Shown piece by piece: positions 46,729 through 59,475 of a stretch of DNA of 64,000 bases (within the stretch, counting starts at the first letter, position 1; the number at the start of each line of letters is the position of its first letter). The position numbers and the translations under genes were made by a program. A model generated the notes under the pieces. That model was not told where the DNA came from and did no database searches. It saw only the letters and a list, made by a program, of their open reading frames with translations. Source of the DNA: Hyaloscypha bicolor E (lineage: Eukaryota; Ascomycota; Leotiomycetes; Helotiales; Hyaloscyphaceae); the NCBI RefSeq assembly GCF_002865645.1, contig NW_020194618.1:526885-590884 (forward strand), written 5' to 3'.

Positions 46729-49700
46729 TTACCCCCCCCCCCTCGAAGTAAGCTCGTCCCCGAGCTTCGAAAGTCCCTGTCAAATTCTTAAGTTGCAGTT
46801 ACATGCGAAAGGCTAGGGCCTTTTATATATAACTTATAAGGATTTCCGTCCGTATTATACGGTTCTGGTAGTATATTATTCTTGGTATAGTCTAACTAAT
46901 AGGGAAGGTTCTGAGGCAGTTCTGGCTATTCGGGGTTCTTGTTATGGAAGCTCTAAAGAGCCAGGGCGCTATTACTTAATAAGGATATAGGATACCACTC
47001 CGAATCTGGATTCTATTCTTTCTACTAGACTCGGTACTTGAGCTTTCTATAGAGTAGCTTTACTACTAGTACCTCTTGAACTTCGTATTCCGTTTCCCCG
47101 TCTTATAGTTCTAATAGCAGAGGCTCCGGATTCGCTTATCCGGAAAGGAGGTTATCTGGGTTCTTATATAGCTTCTTTATATAGAATACCGGATATATTT
47201 TTATAGATTCCAGAAGCTTGAGCCTAAAGAAATATTCTATTTATTCCAGAATTTCGTATAGTTCTTCTATTTAGTAAGTTAGCTTGTGGCTCGGATAATT
47301 ATTCTTCTAGTACTTAATAGTAATCTATATCTTATCTCCTACTCCGAAATCTACTAGTTAGCGGTACTTATTAGCTTAGGTAGTATAATGCTCTTATATT
47401 TATATTATATTCTCTTATATCTTTTACTATAATTTATAGAGCTATACTACCAGGGCCTTTACTTCTTATCTATTTAGCTCTTCTTTTAGGGTATCCGATT
47501 ATACTTGGGTTTTCTAGTTAAATAATATCTGCGGTTTATAGCCTTTCTCTATAAGAAACGGGAATTAGCCTATAGTTTTATAGACTAGAGCTGCCTACTA
47601 GTAGTTAATTATTACTACCTATTTATTCTAATTATTCTAATAGTAATTTATATAAGGATATAGCTATTAGTTAAAGTACTAGTTAATAATCTCTATCTAG
47701 CTATTAGTTTAGAGATAGTTAGTAGTTAATAACTTAAGCTTTATACTAATATACTTATAGAACTTGTTCCAGAAATCCAATATAAACTAGGGGCCTTAAT
47801 TAGATACTATAGTTTCCGGAATACCGATTTAGCGAACTATATAGGTAAGAAATAGAGGTACTAATTCTTTAGCTATTACTATATCTCGGATAGAAATTAT
47901 AATAGGGCGCTTGCCTAGATAGTTAATAAAGATTACTACTATATTATATTTATTTCTATTCTCTAGGCACTTCTTAAAATCTACTAATATATATTACTAA
48001 AGGTAGTTAGAGATTAGTAACGGATATAAGAGCTCTAGCTTCTTATTTCTAGAAATATAGGATTATTAGTAAATATAGTAGTTATTTTTATACTAATTAA
48101 TATCTATATTTTAGCCTAGCTAGTAATAGCGGGCCTAAAGAAGCTATTAAAGTTTGGCTTATTCTAGATATTCTATTAGAGGCTATATATATATCTCCTA
48201 AATAAGGGCAGTATATAGAGATATCTCGAGTATTATTATACTATTAGATATAAATAATTTACTATATTATAAGAAAAAGCCATCTTATAATATTTAAGTA
48301 CCTTTCTTTTTATTTCTTGCCTTATTTTATAGCTCTTCTAGCTCCGGTAACTCTCAGTTCTCGCTTAATAGCTTATTTACTAGCTAGATACTATTATACT
48401 AGGTTTCTTTCTGAGCCTGACTTACTAAGGCCTTAATTAGGGCTAACTAGAAATCCCGTATAATATTATTATTAATCTTTTATTATAAGAGGAGAATTTG
48501 GGTTTAGTAGACTATTATTACCTTATTCTAGGCAGTTATATTCTTATACTTCTTATTTAGAGTATTCGCTTATTTATTTGACTTACCTGCCTAATATATA
48601 AGCTTAAAATAGTAGTAAAAAAAGTACTCTATTTAGTAAGCTTATTTTACTAAGAGCTTCTTTATAGTTATAAAATACTTAAGGGCTTAATAGTCTAAGT
48701 AAATTATAAAGGGTATTTTCTATAGGCCTTTTAGCTTCGCTTGCTATTTAGTTAAGAAAAAAATAATAGCAAATATCTCTTTATTATAAATATTATAGTT
48801 TAGTTCTACTGGCTATATAGTCTTAAAGAAGAATACTACCGGATGCCAGAGTTCTATCTAGGGGTCTTATTATAAGAAAATATTAGCTATAACTTCATTT
48901 AATATATCTGTCTTAATTATAGTAAAGAGGTTTAGGTTATAGTAGTATAGAATTAGTACTAAAAGTATAATTTGCTTTAGCTTTATAAAATCTTCTTAAT
49001 ACTAATCTGTCTATTTAAACGGAACTCCTTTATATATTAGAGCTATTAGAGGCTTTACTATATAGCTATATTCCGTAATAAAGTACTAATAAAAGTTATA
49101 AAAACCTAGAAAGCCTTATATTTCCTTAATTATCTTTAGTAGTTACTAGTCTTTAATAACTACTATCTTATCTAAATCTATTTTAATATCTCTAGTAAAG
49201 ATAATAAAGCCTAGATACTTTATATAAGTAACCTTAAACTCTGATTTCTTAATATCTGCTTAAAGGCCAATATCCCGTAATTACTAAAGGATTTTTTATA
49301 TATAGTCTTTATATTTCAGGAAATTATTCGAGTAAATTAGGATATTATTTAAATAAACTATATAAAAGACATTAAGGTAATTAAAGAGAATATTATTTAT
49401 ATATCTCTAATATATAATAGGGCTATTAGTTAGGCCTTTCTAAAGGACCTTATACTTATAGGCCCTATATTTTATATAGAATATTATAAGTTCTTCTAAT
49501 TCTAGATCTATTTGGATCTAATAAAATACTTGCCGAATATCTAGCTTTATATAGACCTTAGCTTAAGCTAGCTATATAAGAGTCTTATAAATAAGGGGAA
49601 GAAAATAACGGTTCTTCTATATTAAGTTATTTAGCTTATAATAATTAATACAGAATTAGAGAGTTCTATTAGCCTTTTTTATAAAGAGAATTAAAGATAT

Positions 49701-52337
49701 AAAAGGGAACTAGCTTGGCTTAATAAAGCCCTATTAGAGGTTCTCTTTAAGGAAGCGCTTAATTTCCTATAGCTTATAGGTCAACTATTAATAGAGCGGG
49801 AAATACTCTAGGCTCTCTGAGCCTTTAGGATTATTAATCTGAATCTTATAGTTATATAGTTAATATAGGAATAAGACATTTAATACTTCTTTTAAGAAGA
49901 TATCTGCGAAATCCTTAAACTTCTCTAGTAAGACTCTTACTAGCTACTATAGCTCTGTTTCTTCTGGCTATTACTTGCCCGAAATAAACTTGTCTTTTTA
50001 CTATAATTCTAGTTCTTTATTAATCTCGAAAAATAATATTATAAAGAAAAGATTCTTCTTCTTCTATAGATTTATTTGAAAAGCGGCCGGCGAGATACCT
50101 ATAATATTAACCGAGGGCCTTAATTAGATCTTATAGCTTTTCTTTAGATAATATAGTTTTAATATCTCTATTTCTAGCTTAGGAGAAACTTCTATATTTC
50201 CTAAGGCTACTTGTATTTCTCTATAGTATTAAGCTTAATTCTTTTACTATATATAGCTTTCTGAGCCCGGCTTAGGAAGAGAATAAGGGGGTTTTCTTTT
50301 TATAAGCTAAGGTCTCCAGAATTTATCTATAGCTATAGCTTTATCCCTTTTATTTATATTTTCTTAATACTAGTCGCTTTTTCCAGATTTCAAGTTCTTA
50401 TATATAATAGTTAGAATCTTATTCTAATTCTTCTTTCTAGACTAATTATCTGGCCAGATTAATCTTCTATTCTTGTAATTAATTAGAATACTAATACTTA
50501 TAAACTACTATTATCCCAAAATTATATTATACTTATCTAGCCCTATAACTAATATAGGTACTAGAATCTTCCGTTCGTTAATTAAGAGTATAAGCTTAAT
50601 ATAGTAAGTAATAAGTATAGCCTACTTGCTATTAAACCCTTTTATATTATAAAATAATACTAATTAAGTAAGCTTAATATCTAGAAATTATTTAATTATT
50701 CTTATAAACTTGAAATTAATAAAAGTATATCTATTTACTCTAGTATTAATAAAAGAAAAAGTCTTAATATCTAATTTATTATTATTAACTATATAAAGAA
50801 GTATAAACGCTTTACCTTCTAGTAACTAGCTTAAATTAACTTCTACTATATCTATATAATATAGCCCTAAAGAGAAAACTTCTTTTAGAAGTTTTTATTT
50901 CCCTATTCTATATTTTTAGATAGCTTACTTATAATAAGTGCCGCTAGTTTAGCCACTAAAACTTGCTTTATATATTCTATTTTAGGCTCTAAATAGTTCC
51001 TAGATATATAGCCAAATCTATTATAGTTATAATACTTGAGATCTAAAGATCCGGGCTTTAAGATAGTAGGCTTATCTATTACTAGAATCTTAGAAGCAGG
51101 CTTTATATAAGGAGCGCCTTCTGGGCTTGGCTTATCTGTATTTTTATTAGCTTTTTTAGACGCCTATTCTTTCTTTTTATAGCAAGCTTAAATCTACTAG
51201 TTATTTATAATATAATATTATATAAACTTTATAATATAGATAGCCGGATTATTATAGTATATAGCTATAGCCTTTTAGAGCTTTTAGATAAGCTTATTAT
51301 TTAGGTCGTCCTTAAGGTCCTATAGATTAATATTTCCGTCTACTATATACCTCAGAAATAGGATATAGAACTTCTAAAAAGTCTAGCCCTTCTTTATAAA
51401 TAGCTCCTTAAACGCTTGCCAAATATTATACTCTTTATTCAGATTACTATATAACTTCTCTAGATAAATATATAGTTTCCTAATAGTTTTATATATATAT
51501 TAACTATTCTGATTCAGGCGAGAAGAGATTAGTATAAGGATATAGCTATCTATATAGCTAGATATATAAATAATCTTAAGGTTCTTTATCTAATAGATAT
51601 TAGAATTACTATAGAGCTTATTCTTAATCTAAACTAACTAATTATTAAAGGTAATACTATTCTTAGTTATATCTTCGAAAATAGAAGGGTTAGAAAGTTT
51701 AACTAAGCGTCTACTTTCTAAAATAAGGAAACCGGTTATTCTGGCAGGCTATATAATAAGCTTCTTAATAATAGCTTTATTCTTTTATAAGGCTTGCTTG
51801 GTTTCTTTTAACTAATTATAATAATTCTTGCTATAGGTAAGAATATTATATATCTTTAAAATTAGCTTAATAATCTCTTTATATAAAGCCTCTGGGTTCC
51901 GAAGTAACTCTTGAAACTCCGCCTTTAATAAGGCAGGTTCCTTTTCTTTCTTGGCTCTCTAAAAGAAAGTATCTCTCTTACTATAAGTATTAACGGGATA
52001 TTCGGACCCTTTAGGAGACTTGACGAGAGGCTCTAGTCTATCTTCTGGTAGCGTACTAGTAGTGTCTTGCGCTATAGCTTTTTCTGACTTGCCTAGTTAT
52101 TCCGGAACTTGCTTTCTTATAGATCTTCGTCTAGTAATAAGGTTACTGGCCTATCCGCTTGCCTGGCTAGTCCAGGGCTTTCTTATCTAGTCGTTCTAGG
52201 GCTTTCTTTCGTTCTGACGTTAGTTAACCGGTACGGGAGTAGCTATAGCGCGTCGCGTCTATACTTGTCGAAAAACCGATCGGGTGGATATTGTTTAAAT
52301 CCTCTGCAGGATTGAGAAGTGAGTAAGCTTTGAATTA

Positions 52338-52597
52338 TATTACGAGTATAAGATCTAGGGCCTGGAAGGTATAGTTAGACTGTCTCTATTTCGATGATTC
52401 AAAGCTAAAGAGAGAAGAGGATCTCGAAGAAGCCTCGGATCTAAATAATCGCGAGCTATATACGGGCCTATATGCTAGCTTAAGCTCGGGGTTACATATA
52501 ATCATTAGGTGACTATAGATACTATACTCAGATGCCAGATGCCTAGCTAGCTCTAGTCTAACCCCTACTAGTACCGTATATCGTAATAACCGTAATA
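52338..52597 (-). repeat. Element C 5' LTR (right)
   Basis: A 260-bp LTR; its start TATTACGAG corresponds to TGTCACGAG in the left copy. It is followed by the second AAATC. Confidence 0.92.
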
Positions 52598-52790
52598 AAA
52601 TCTAGCAGACCCTGCTTATTGCGAAAACTCCCTGAGGAATTGCGATAACTTATCTACCTATATAAGCTGGAGCTCTAGCCCAGTCTCTATACTCCCTATT
52701 ATTTTTTGATTTGGCGGCAGATCTCGAGCTCTATAATGAGGTTCACCCTATATTCAAAAAGCTCAATTTTGTCCTCACCTTGTATTTAGT

Positions 52791-53729
52791 TGCGTGAGCT
52801 TATAAAAATAATAATAGAAAAGAGTTAAGATATAATATAAGGGTTAAAATAAGACTTAAGTAAGGTTTTATATAATATTAGCTTAAGTATATAAGAGGAA
52901 AAGAGCTTATAAAAACCTTAAAAAAAGAAATAAGCTTATAAGAGACAATTATATAAGAGAAATAAATGTGAGAAGAGTACGTAAGTTATAAAAAGGCGAG
53001 AAGAAAGTTTATAAGAAGAGAGAAATATATAAAAGTAAAAGAGAATATAAAAAAAGACTAAGAGGTTAAAAAAGAGCTTTTAAGTAGCTTTTTAAGTTAA
53101 AAAAAAATACGTTTTCTTATATATAGTTCTCACGTAATAATTCAATTTATTTAATTAATTATTCGATTTAATATAATTAATTTTCAGTTTTTAAAATAAT
53201 AATTAAGGTAATTGATTAATAGTTAATTAATAGTCAATTAAATTAATTACTAATTAATTACCCTAAAAAAAATTGGACACGCTATTTACATCCAGTATGG
53301 CTTGAGAACAATATGGTTTTGAGCTGTTCAAGAATTGTCCATTAACATTTTACTTCCAGTACTCCGTGTGCATCTTCGGACTTCAAGTGCGTTAGATTTT
53401 CGAGTCAGACCTGTTCTGAAATAGCAGGGCTATCCTTTGCTTTGTGATGGGGAGGAGTTTACTCCTATCGCGACATTCTAACCATCCCTGGACTTGCTTT
53501 TCCCTCCAAAGCTTCCGTTCACCTAACGAGGGAAAATGGATACAGTAGGTCAGAAATTCAGAAGAGGGGGCGCGCTAATCGCTTGGCGCTTAGTCAACTT
53601 CTAAGAACAAAACACTGGTGAAACCCGCCCTGTGAATCCCCCGCATTTATTTCGCACCACGTGCCGTACAACAGAAGTTCATATGATCCCCTACACTCTC
53701 ATTGCGGCTGGTTTACACGGTCATGCACA
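52791..53729. other. AT-rich flank, then regulator promoter
   Basis: To about 53270 the DNA is strongly AT-rich with TTAATTAA-type simple sequence, and composition turns normal sharply after that. No gene is supported. The last 400 bp are the 5' flank of the Zn2Cys6 gene. Confidence 0.5.
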
Positions 53730-55065
53730 ATGGCAACACGACGTCCTCATAAAAAGTCGAGGAGGGGCTGTGGGCAATGTAAAAAGAGGCATATTAAGGT
53801 ACGCGCCGCTGCCTGGCCTGTTCACGCCCGGAATCATGTTCTTTTCGCGCTGTCCAGCTAACGTTGCACTATATGCAGTGTGACGAAGAACATCCTAACT
53901 GTCAAAACTGTCTCCAGAGTGGTTTGAATTGTGACTTTCCGCCTTCTTCTACTGAAGGTGCCTCTCCAGTGACTGGAGCATCGAGGTCGCGTGCACAACA
54001 CCATCCGCACTTGCCCGATTTTTCAGAGCATGTCTCGCCGCGTTACACAATCCAGCCTTCACCATCTGATTCTTCCGATACTGCGACCTTTGCTATTACC
54101 CTCTCCGACCTTGAGCTTACTCACCACTATTCCACCGTTACATGTTTAACTCTGGGCAGAACGCCAGAGGCGGGTCGTGTATGGCAACACTATGCACCCA
54201 GACTGGGGCTCTCCCACATCTTTCTCCTTCGTGGTCTTCTCTCCTTTGCGGCTCTCCATCTTAGCCATCTCAGACCTTCGGATCGTGCATATTACCGCAA
54301 ACAGGCATTGGTTCACCACGATCAAGCGCTCCAAGAGTTCCATACGGTTCTAGCTACGATTATTGAGACCAACATCGATGCGGCATTTCTCTTCGCCAGT
54401 TTGCTCGTGACTTACACTTTCGGCTCGAAAGATCTTGACACCCCAGAGACCAGCAGCGAGGACGCCCTTGATGACATCAGCAACTCTTTATTCCTTGTGC
54501 GTTGTACCGGTGCCATTCTAGTGCCTTTCCGGGAGTCTTTATATACAGGCGAGCTTCGGGCACTGCTGAAGGAACGACAAGGGTATGAATACCTGTCCGA
54601 CGGGATCACGTTACCCGAATTCAGTGCACTGGCTACTGCATGTACGAACGCGGGGAGCGGAAGCGATACCGTTGCGACGGCTGCCTATGTCAGCGCTATT
54701 GAGCAACTGCAAGCTGTATTTGCCAAGGTCCAGGCCACCGCCTCGTCGGAAGGACGACCGGACATCGGCCTGGTGATGATCTGGCTAGTAAATGTGCCAG
54801 AGCAGTATGTTACATTGTTAAAAATGCGCAAGCCAGAAGCTTTGATTATCCTGGCTTACTTTGCGACCATCCTGTGTCATCGAAATGGTATGTACACTTC
54901 CGACTGAAGATTTCTCGTTCAAAGGTAACATAGCGCTGCGCAGATAGTTGGTGGCTAAGAGGCTGGGATGGCTATTTGATCTCGGCGGTTGAGAGTCAGC
55001 TAAGTGAAGAGTGGAGGTGTTGGCTAGAATGGCCAAAAGCTTTGTGTCAGCAACGAGAGTTATGA
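53730..55065 (+). CDS. Zn2Cys6 fungal transcription factor (sterol/efflux regulator type)
   Basis: Three exons (53730-53798, 53879-54887, 54944-55065) with introns of 80 and 56 bp give 399 aa. The zinc cluster is rebuilt by splicing: GCGQCKKRHIKCDEEHPNC, then QNCLQSGLNCDF. The rest follows the layout of fungal regulators with a short N-terminal cluster and a helical region (DLELTHHYSTVTCLTLG, HIFLLRGLLSFAALHLS), ending WLRGWDGYLI...CWLEWP, as in Upc2-like and similar regulators. It is 340 bp upstream of the MFS transporter on the same strand, a common regulator-transporter pairing; control of that gene is inferred. Confidence 0.87.
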
Positions 55066-55405
55066 AAGAACACATCAATTACCGTGAGTTAATATATTAC
55101 ACAATCATGCTCCCAACGCTCATCCTGACCTACAAACATTTACCCCCGATGCTAACCACACACCTGCATAACAGCGGGAGCTAGGAATCCGATCCGTGTT
55201 CCGTGCGGCCATGGACCCCGAAGCAGTAAAGGGGGGGGTTGTATACGTTAAGCGAATACGGCCTGGCATGTGCAGTTTCGCCTCTACGGCAAACAAGTTC
55301 CGACACCGCTGAGAAGAACTGTACTTCTGCTTTATATATTACTATTATCATTTCAACTGCAAACGTAAAAAGTCTCTGCCCATTTTCCTTCACCCAGTTA
55401 GCAGA

Positions 55406-57185
55406 ATGCCACATTCTTTCCAAACCGAGGAGAAAGGTAATTCATCATCGTATGGCATGGACGGAGATGCAACAGCTGTAAGCAAGTCCAAAGAGAATAC
55501 CAGACGATTAAGCGTCGATATTGAGCAAGACGCCGAGCCCAATGGACCACGAGCCCATCACAACCCCGGGGACCCGAATGTGGTGGACTGGGAAGGTCCC
55601 GACGATCCTGAGAATCCAATGAATTGGTCCACGAAGGAGAAATGGCGCAATGCGTCTATGCTTGCTATTATGACACTCATCACGTCGGTTGTCCTGCCTC
55701 TTCTTTTCTTGGATGGAGGCTGATCTTTATCGCAGTCCCTTGGCTTCCTCAATGTTTGCTCCTGGCGTTCCAGCAGTCCTGAAGGAATTCAGAAGCACCA
55801 GCTCGATTCTAGCCTCCATGGTCGTCTCTGGCATGTGGTTTCTTTGCTTTCTTCGTTCATACGAGAAGACCCACTAACACGGAAACTATCAAAAGTGTAC
55901 ATTCTAGGATATGCTGCTGGTCCGCTTTTCATCGCACCTTTATCAGAGATGTACGGCCGTGCTCCAATCTACCACATCTCAAACGTTTTTTTCCTCATTT
56001 TCACAATTGGCTGTGCCGTCAGCAACAGCCTCAACATGCTCATTGTATTTCGACTCCTCGCCGGCGTTGCAGGATCGACAGTCATAACGATTGGTGGAGG
56101 CACATTCGGCGACCTTTTCAGTGCAGCTGAGAGAGGTCCCGCGATGGCTATCTGGGCCATGGGCCCTCTGCTTGGCCCTATCATCGGCCCCGTTGCTGGT
56201 GGGTTCCTTGCTGAAGCGGCCGGCTGGAGATGGGTTTTCTGGGTCATTACCATTGCTGCAAGTCGAACTCCAACTCCTTTTCAACGCGTATGCAAGTCTT
56301 CTCACATCTGATAGGCTGGACTTTTAACACTTGCAATGTTTGCACTGATGCGGGAAACTTATTCCGTCAAAATCCTGGAAAGGAAGACTAGAAGGCTACG
56401 AAAGGAAACCGGGAATCAGGACTTAGTGTCCAAGCTGGACTCAGGTCTCACCCGGAGGGATCACTTACAAAGAGCGCTCTTGTTGCCTCTTCGCATGTTA
56501 TTCTTGTCGCCGATCGTCCTCATCTTCTCAACATACATGGCTATGGTATACGGCTATCTATACCTCATGTTCACCACCCTCACTGAAGTTTTCGAGCGCG
56601 TCTATGGTTTCTCAACTGGCACTGTGGGCCTCGTCTATTTGGGGCTTGGTTGTGGAATGTTGATTGGTCTCTTCATTTTTGGTGCCGTCTCAAAAATCTC
56701 AGCAAAGAAACTGGCTGGAGCTGGCGACATCACTCCGGAGTCTCGCCTGCCCCTGATGATTCCAGGAGCTTTGTGTGTTCCGATTGGGTTGTTCATTTAC
56801 GGCTGGACTGTTCAGTATCATGTCTTTTGGTTCGTGCCAATTTTTGGGAGCGCTCTTGTCGGCATCGGCTTGATATCTACTTTCGTAGGTCATACTTCCA
56901 TTCTACCTCTTCTTATCCTAACAGTAGCAGTTGCCAATTTCAACGTACTTGGTGGATACATTCACCATCTACTCTGCTTCTGCACTGGCAGCGAACACTG
57001 TGTTACGTTCTTTAGTCGGAGCTTTGCTGCCTCTTGCGGGCCCGCCTATGTATGCAAAGCTAGGATTCGGATGGGGAAACTCCTTACTGGCGTTTATTGC
57101 GCTGGCCATGTGTCCTTTGCCGTTCTTGTTCTGGAAATACGGGGCGTGGATTCGGACTAATCCGAGATTTCAAGTAACACTATAA
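55406..57185 (+). CDS. DHA1-type MFS drug/polyamine transporter
   Basis: The five-exon model (55406-55683, 55736-55830, 55896-56257, 56315-56884, 56931-57185) gives 519 aa. A hydrophilic N terminus of about 80 residues ends in [16 protein letters not shown], a hallmark of the fungal FLU1/TPO-like DHA1 group. [13 protein letters not shown] is the motif A loop, and [15 protein letters not shown] fits antiporter motif C; 12 membrane segments are expected. Introns 2 (55831-55895, GCATGT...AAAG) and 3 (56258-56314, GCAAGT...ATAG) use GC donors, the only choices that keep [14 protein letters not shown] and [14 protein letters not shown] in frame. It probably exports toxic compounds or polyamines at the plasma membrane; the substrate is unknown. 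Confidence 0.88.
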
Positions 57186-58630
57186 TCATCTGCTAGATAG
57201 AGACGTATAGAAGCCCTTGTTTAGGCTGGCCTGTTTTTCTTCTTCTTCGTGTTTTAGGCATTATAAGTAAAGAGCAATGACCATAGAGTTGAATGACGGC
57301 ACGCACGAATTGAAGCACAGCCCGAGTTCCCGCCAGCCATGAATCCAAAATTCGATCAGGTGGTGCTGAAACATGAGCAGATAATCTGTGCAAAGTGTAT
57401 ATTATATCATAGGGCTTCTTTAGCTATCTGACTTTGTACCGTTCGTCTTCCCCGGTAAAGAGAGAAGTTTCAGGCACTCCAATATTCAATATAGGAGCGC
57501 CGCCCTGGCTTCCAATGCCCTCACAAGCGATCCCCAATCGGTTCACGTATTCAACTGAAGAGAATTATACGTTACTTGCCCCATGCTGCTTATCTCCCAA
57601 CTTAGATGGCAGTGCTGGGGCTGAAGCTGACGTTGTGCTGAACCTCGAAAGTTCAACTTAACGATGTGGAGAGTCGAGAAAAGTCCTTCACAGGAGCATT
57701 TTGCCAAACTCCTTTCTCAGCCATATCATCAATTTTGACATTATGACCCGGGCCCCTCTAGCCTTTCCTGGGGCAAGTCGAGAACTTTAAATGCAAGGAA
57801 AAAATCACTCTCAACAGAAGAGGTCTGCGTCTCAGGCGCAGAAGTCGATGATCAACCAACCATTCCATGCGGCGATCATCCGCGTCAGCAGCGCACGCCT
57901 CATGCAGCCACTTCCAATATATTTATGCAGCTCACTGGCATAACTCATGTATAAATAGAACAACTTGCACAAAGCGCATTCTTCTGGAAGGCAGCTCGGC
58001 CGAGGCTGTGGCTGTGACTGGTCTCAGAGGAAGGTCACTCTATGCCGACAGACGTCACTTCCACCTGCTCCTTACTTGAGGCCAATGAATAAGCTGAGAT
58101 TGCAGTGCCTAAGTCAGGACGATTTATTGGAATCTTGAGATGAAATTGTGAATTTATAGATGCCAATAGCTGGGAACCCTTGCTTCCCCACAGGTGGCAC
58201 TCAAGGCGAAATTTAGACTTTCCCGACTCGTCTGTTTGTGCAGCGGGCCAGATCGCTCCTGCCATGCAATTTGCCCTCCCTCGTCGGCATCTGTGCTGCA
58301 TTTCCGCCGACACCAAAATCTAACTAAATCTCATCTCACGTACTAGACGCTTGTGCTCCGCGCCCCAACCTTGTATTCGCTCGTCACATCACCAGTGACC
58401 TCCAACAACGCCTGAGCAAATGTCCTGCCGCTGTGCGAATCAATACAAAACCTCGTCGCTGTCACTGAACCACGAATCATTCGCCTTGTGCAACATCGCC
58501 GACATCTAGGCAGTCCCTCGCTCCTCCCCCTTTCTCGAATCCCGTCACCTTCAACACCACACTAGCTTGACCAACAAAAGCACAGTCGTCATTGCGGTAT
58601 CACCGACAAGCAAACAAACAAAGAAACACC
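57186..58630. other. Intergenic, transporter to Rho3
   Basis: No supportable gene. The last about 300 bp are C-rich and pyrimidine-rich (for example cctcccccttt and tcaacaccacac motifs), typical of the leader of a well-expressed fungal gene, here the Rho GTPase. Confidence 0.5.
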
Positions 58631-59475
58631 ATGCCGTGCGGAATCGGAGGAAACAAGACGACCCAGCGGAAACTGGTGCTATTGTACGCTCTCCCCCTCC
58701 CCTTCGACAAGTGCAGAGCCGAGGCGCATGTTCCCGTGTCGCATGATAGATCGCAGGCAGATGGCCATTGAAGGACACCCAGCTGACAGAGTTCGCAGAG
58801 GAGATGGAGCTTGTGGGAAAACATCGCTGCTGAATGTGTTCACAAGAGGGTGAGTGTCCAATTCGCAGATCGGGGAATCAGGAGACCATCGCTGACATTA
58901 GCACGTAGTTATTTCCCAACGGTCTACGAGCCTACCGTCTTCGAAAATTATGTACATGGTAAGCAGTCAATTCTGCCCTATAGAAGCTAATGCTAATTAA
59001 ATCGCCAGACATCTTTGTCGACAATGTCCACATCGAGCTCTCCCTCTGGGATACAGCGGGTCAAGAAGAATTCGATCGACTCCGCTCCCTCTCCTACGAC
59101 GACACCCACGCAATCATGCTCTGTTTCTCAGTCGACAGTAAAGACTCCCTCGAGAACGTCGAATCAAAATGGGTTGGGGAGATCGCCGAGAACTGCCAAG
59201 GCGTCAAGCTGGTCCTGGTTGCGTTGAAGTGCGATCTGCGAGAACAAAGCGCGGAAGAAGAGGCGGACGCAGATGGCCAACATAGAGAGAAGAAGGAGAT
59301 GGTCAATTATAACCAGGGATTGGAGGTCGCGAGGAGAATAAATGCGCTGAGATACCTGGAGTGTTCGGCGATGCGGAATCGTGGGGTTAATGAGGCGTTC
59401 ACGGAGGCCGCTAGAGTGGCGTTGAGCGTAAAGTCGAATGGGGGAAAAGACGATTCGAAGTGCAGCGTGATGTAG
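58631..59475 (+). CDS. rho3: Rho3-type small GTPase
   Basis: Four exons (58631-58683, 58799-58849, 58909-58958, 59009-59475) give 206 aa. The P-loop GDGACGKTSLL is completed across intron 1. Switch I contains YFPTVYEPTVFENYV, switch II WDTAGQEEFDRLR, the guanine-binding motifs are ALKCDLR and ECSAM, and the end CSVM is a prenylation CAAX box. The start MPCGIGGNKTTQRKLVLLG and the Asp-rich insert near residue 150 fit fungal Rho3, which controls exocytosis and polarised growth at the tip membrane. No defect is seen. Confident family call; Rho3 over Rho4 is based on the N terminus and switch flanks. Confidence 0.93.

Larger units (their letters stand above)
46464..52602 (-). mobile_element. Element C: complete RIP-degraded gypsy chromovirus
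   Basis: 260-bp LTRs (46469-46728 and 52338-52597) with AAATC duplicated at 46464-46468 and 52598-52602 show an intact insertion of 6.13 kb. A C-run at 46732-46742, read on the minus strand, is the polypurine tract next to the 3' LTR, so coding is on the minus strand. The gag relic lies near 51.5-51.8 kb. The reverse-transcriptase motif at about 49344-49355 reads YLNN instead of YLDD. The chromodomain-like end is near 47.0 kb, homologous to that of element B. No functional frame remains. Confidence 0.93.
46428..52790 (+). pseudogene. F-box/2EXR-like gene interrupted by gypsy element C
   Basis: An ATG at 46428 opens MGASPAKATRVSKS and runs into the LTR at 46469. After the element, removing one copy of the AAATC duplication lets the frame continue from 52598 as SRPCLLRKLPEELR, then a TAA stop (likely from CAA or CGA) and LIYLYKLEL, matching the family motif LPxELRxLIY. 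In the next frame EVHPIFKKLNFVLTL appears, the segment shared with the inverted copy at 45.3-45.8 kb. Only about 40 bases of the gene precede the element. Stops in the right-hand piece suggest RIP spreading into flanking DNA, or earlier decay. Confidence 0.65.

Noticed and set aside
52109..52315. 68-codon plus-strand open stretch inside element C
   Set aside because: It lies antisense to the degraded gag region of a minus-strand retroelement.
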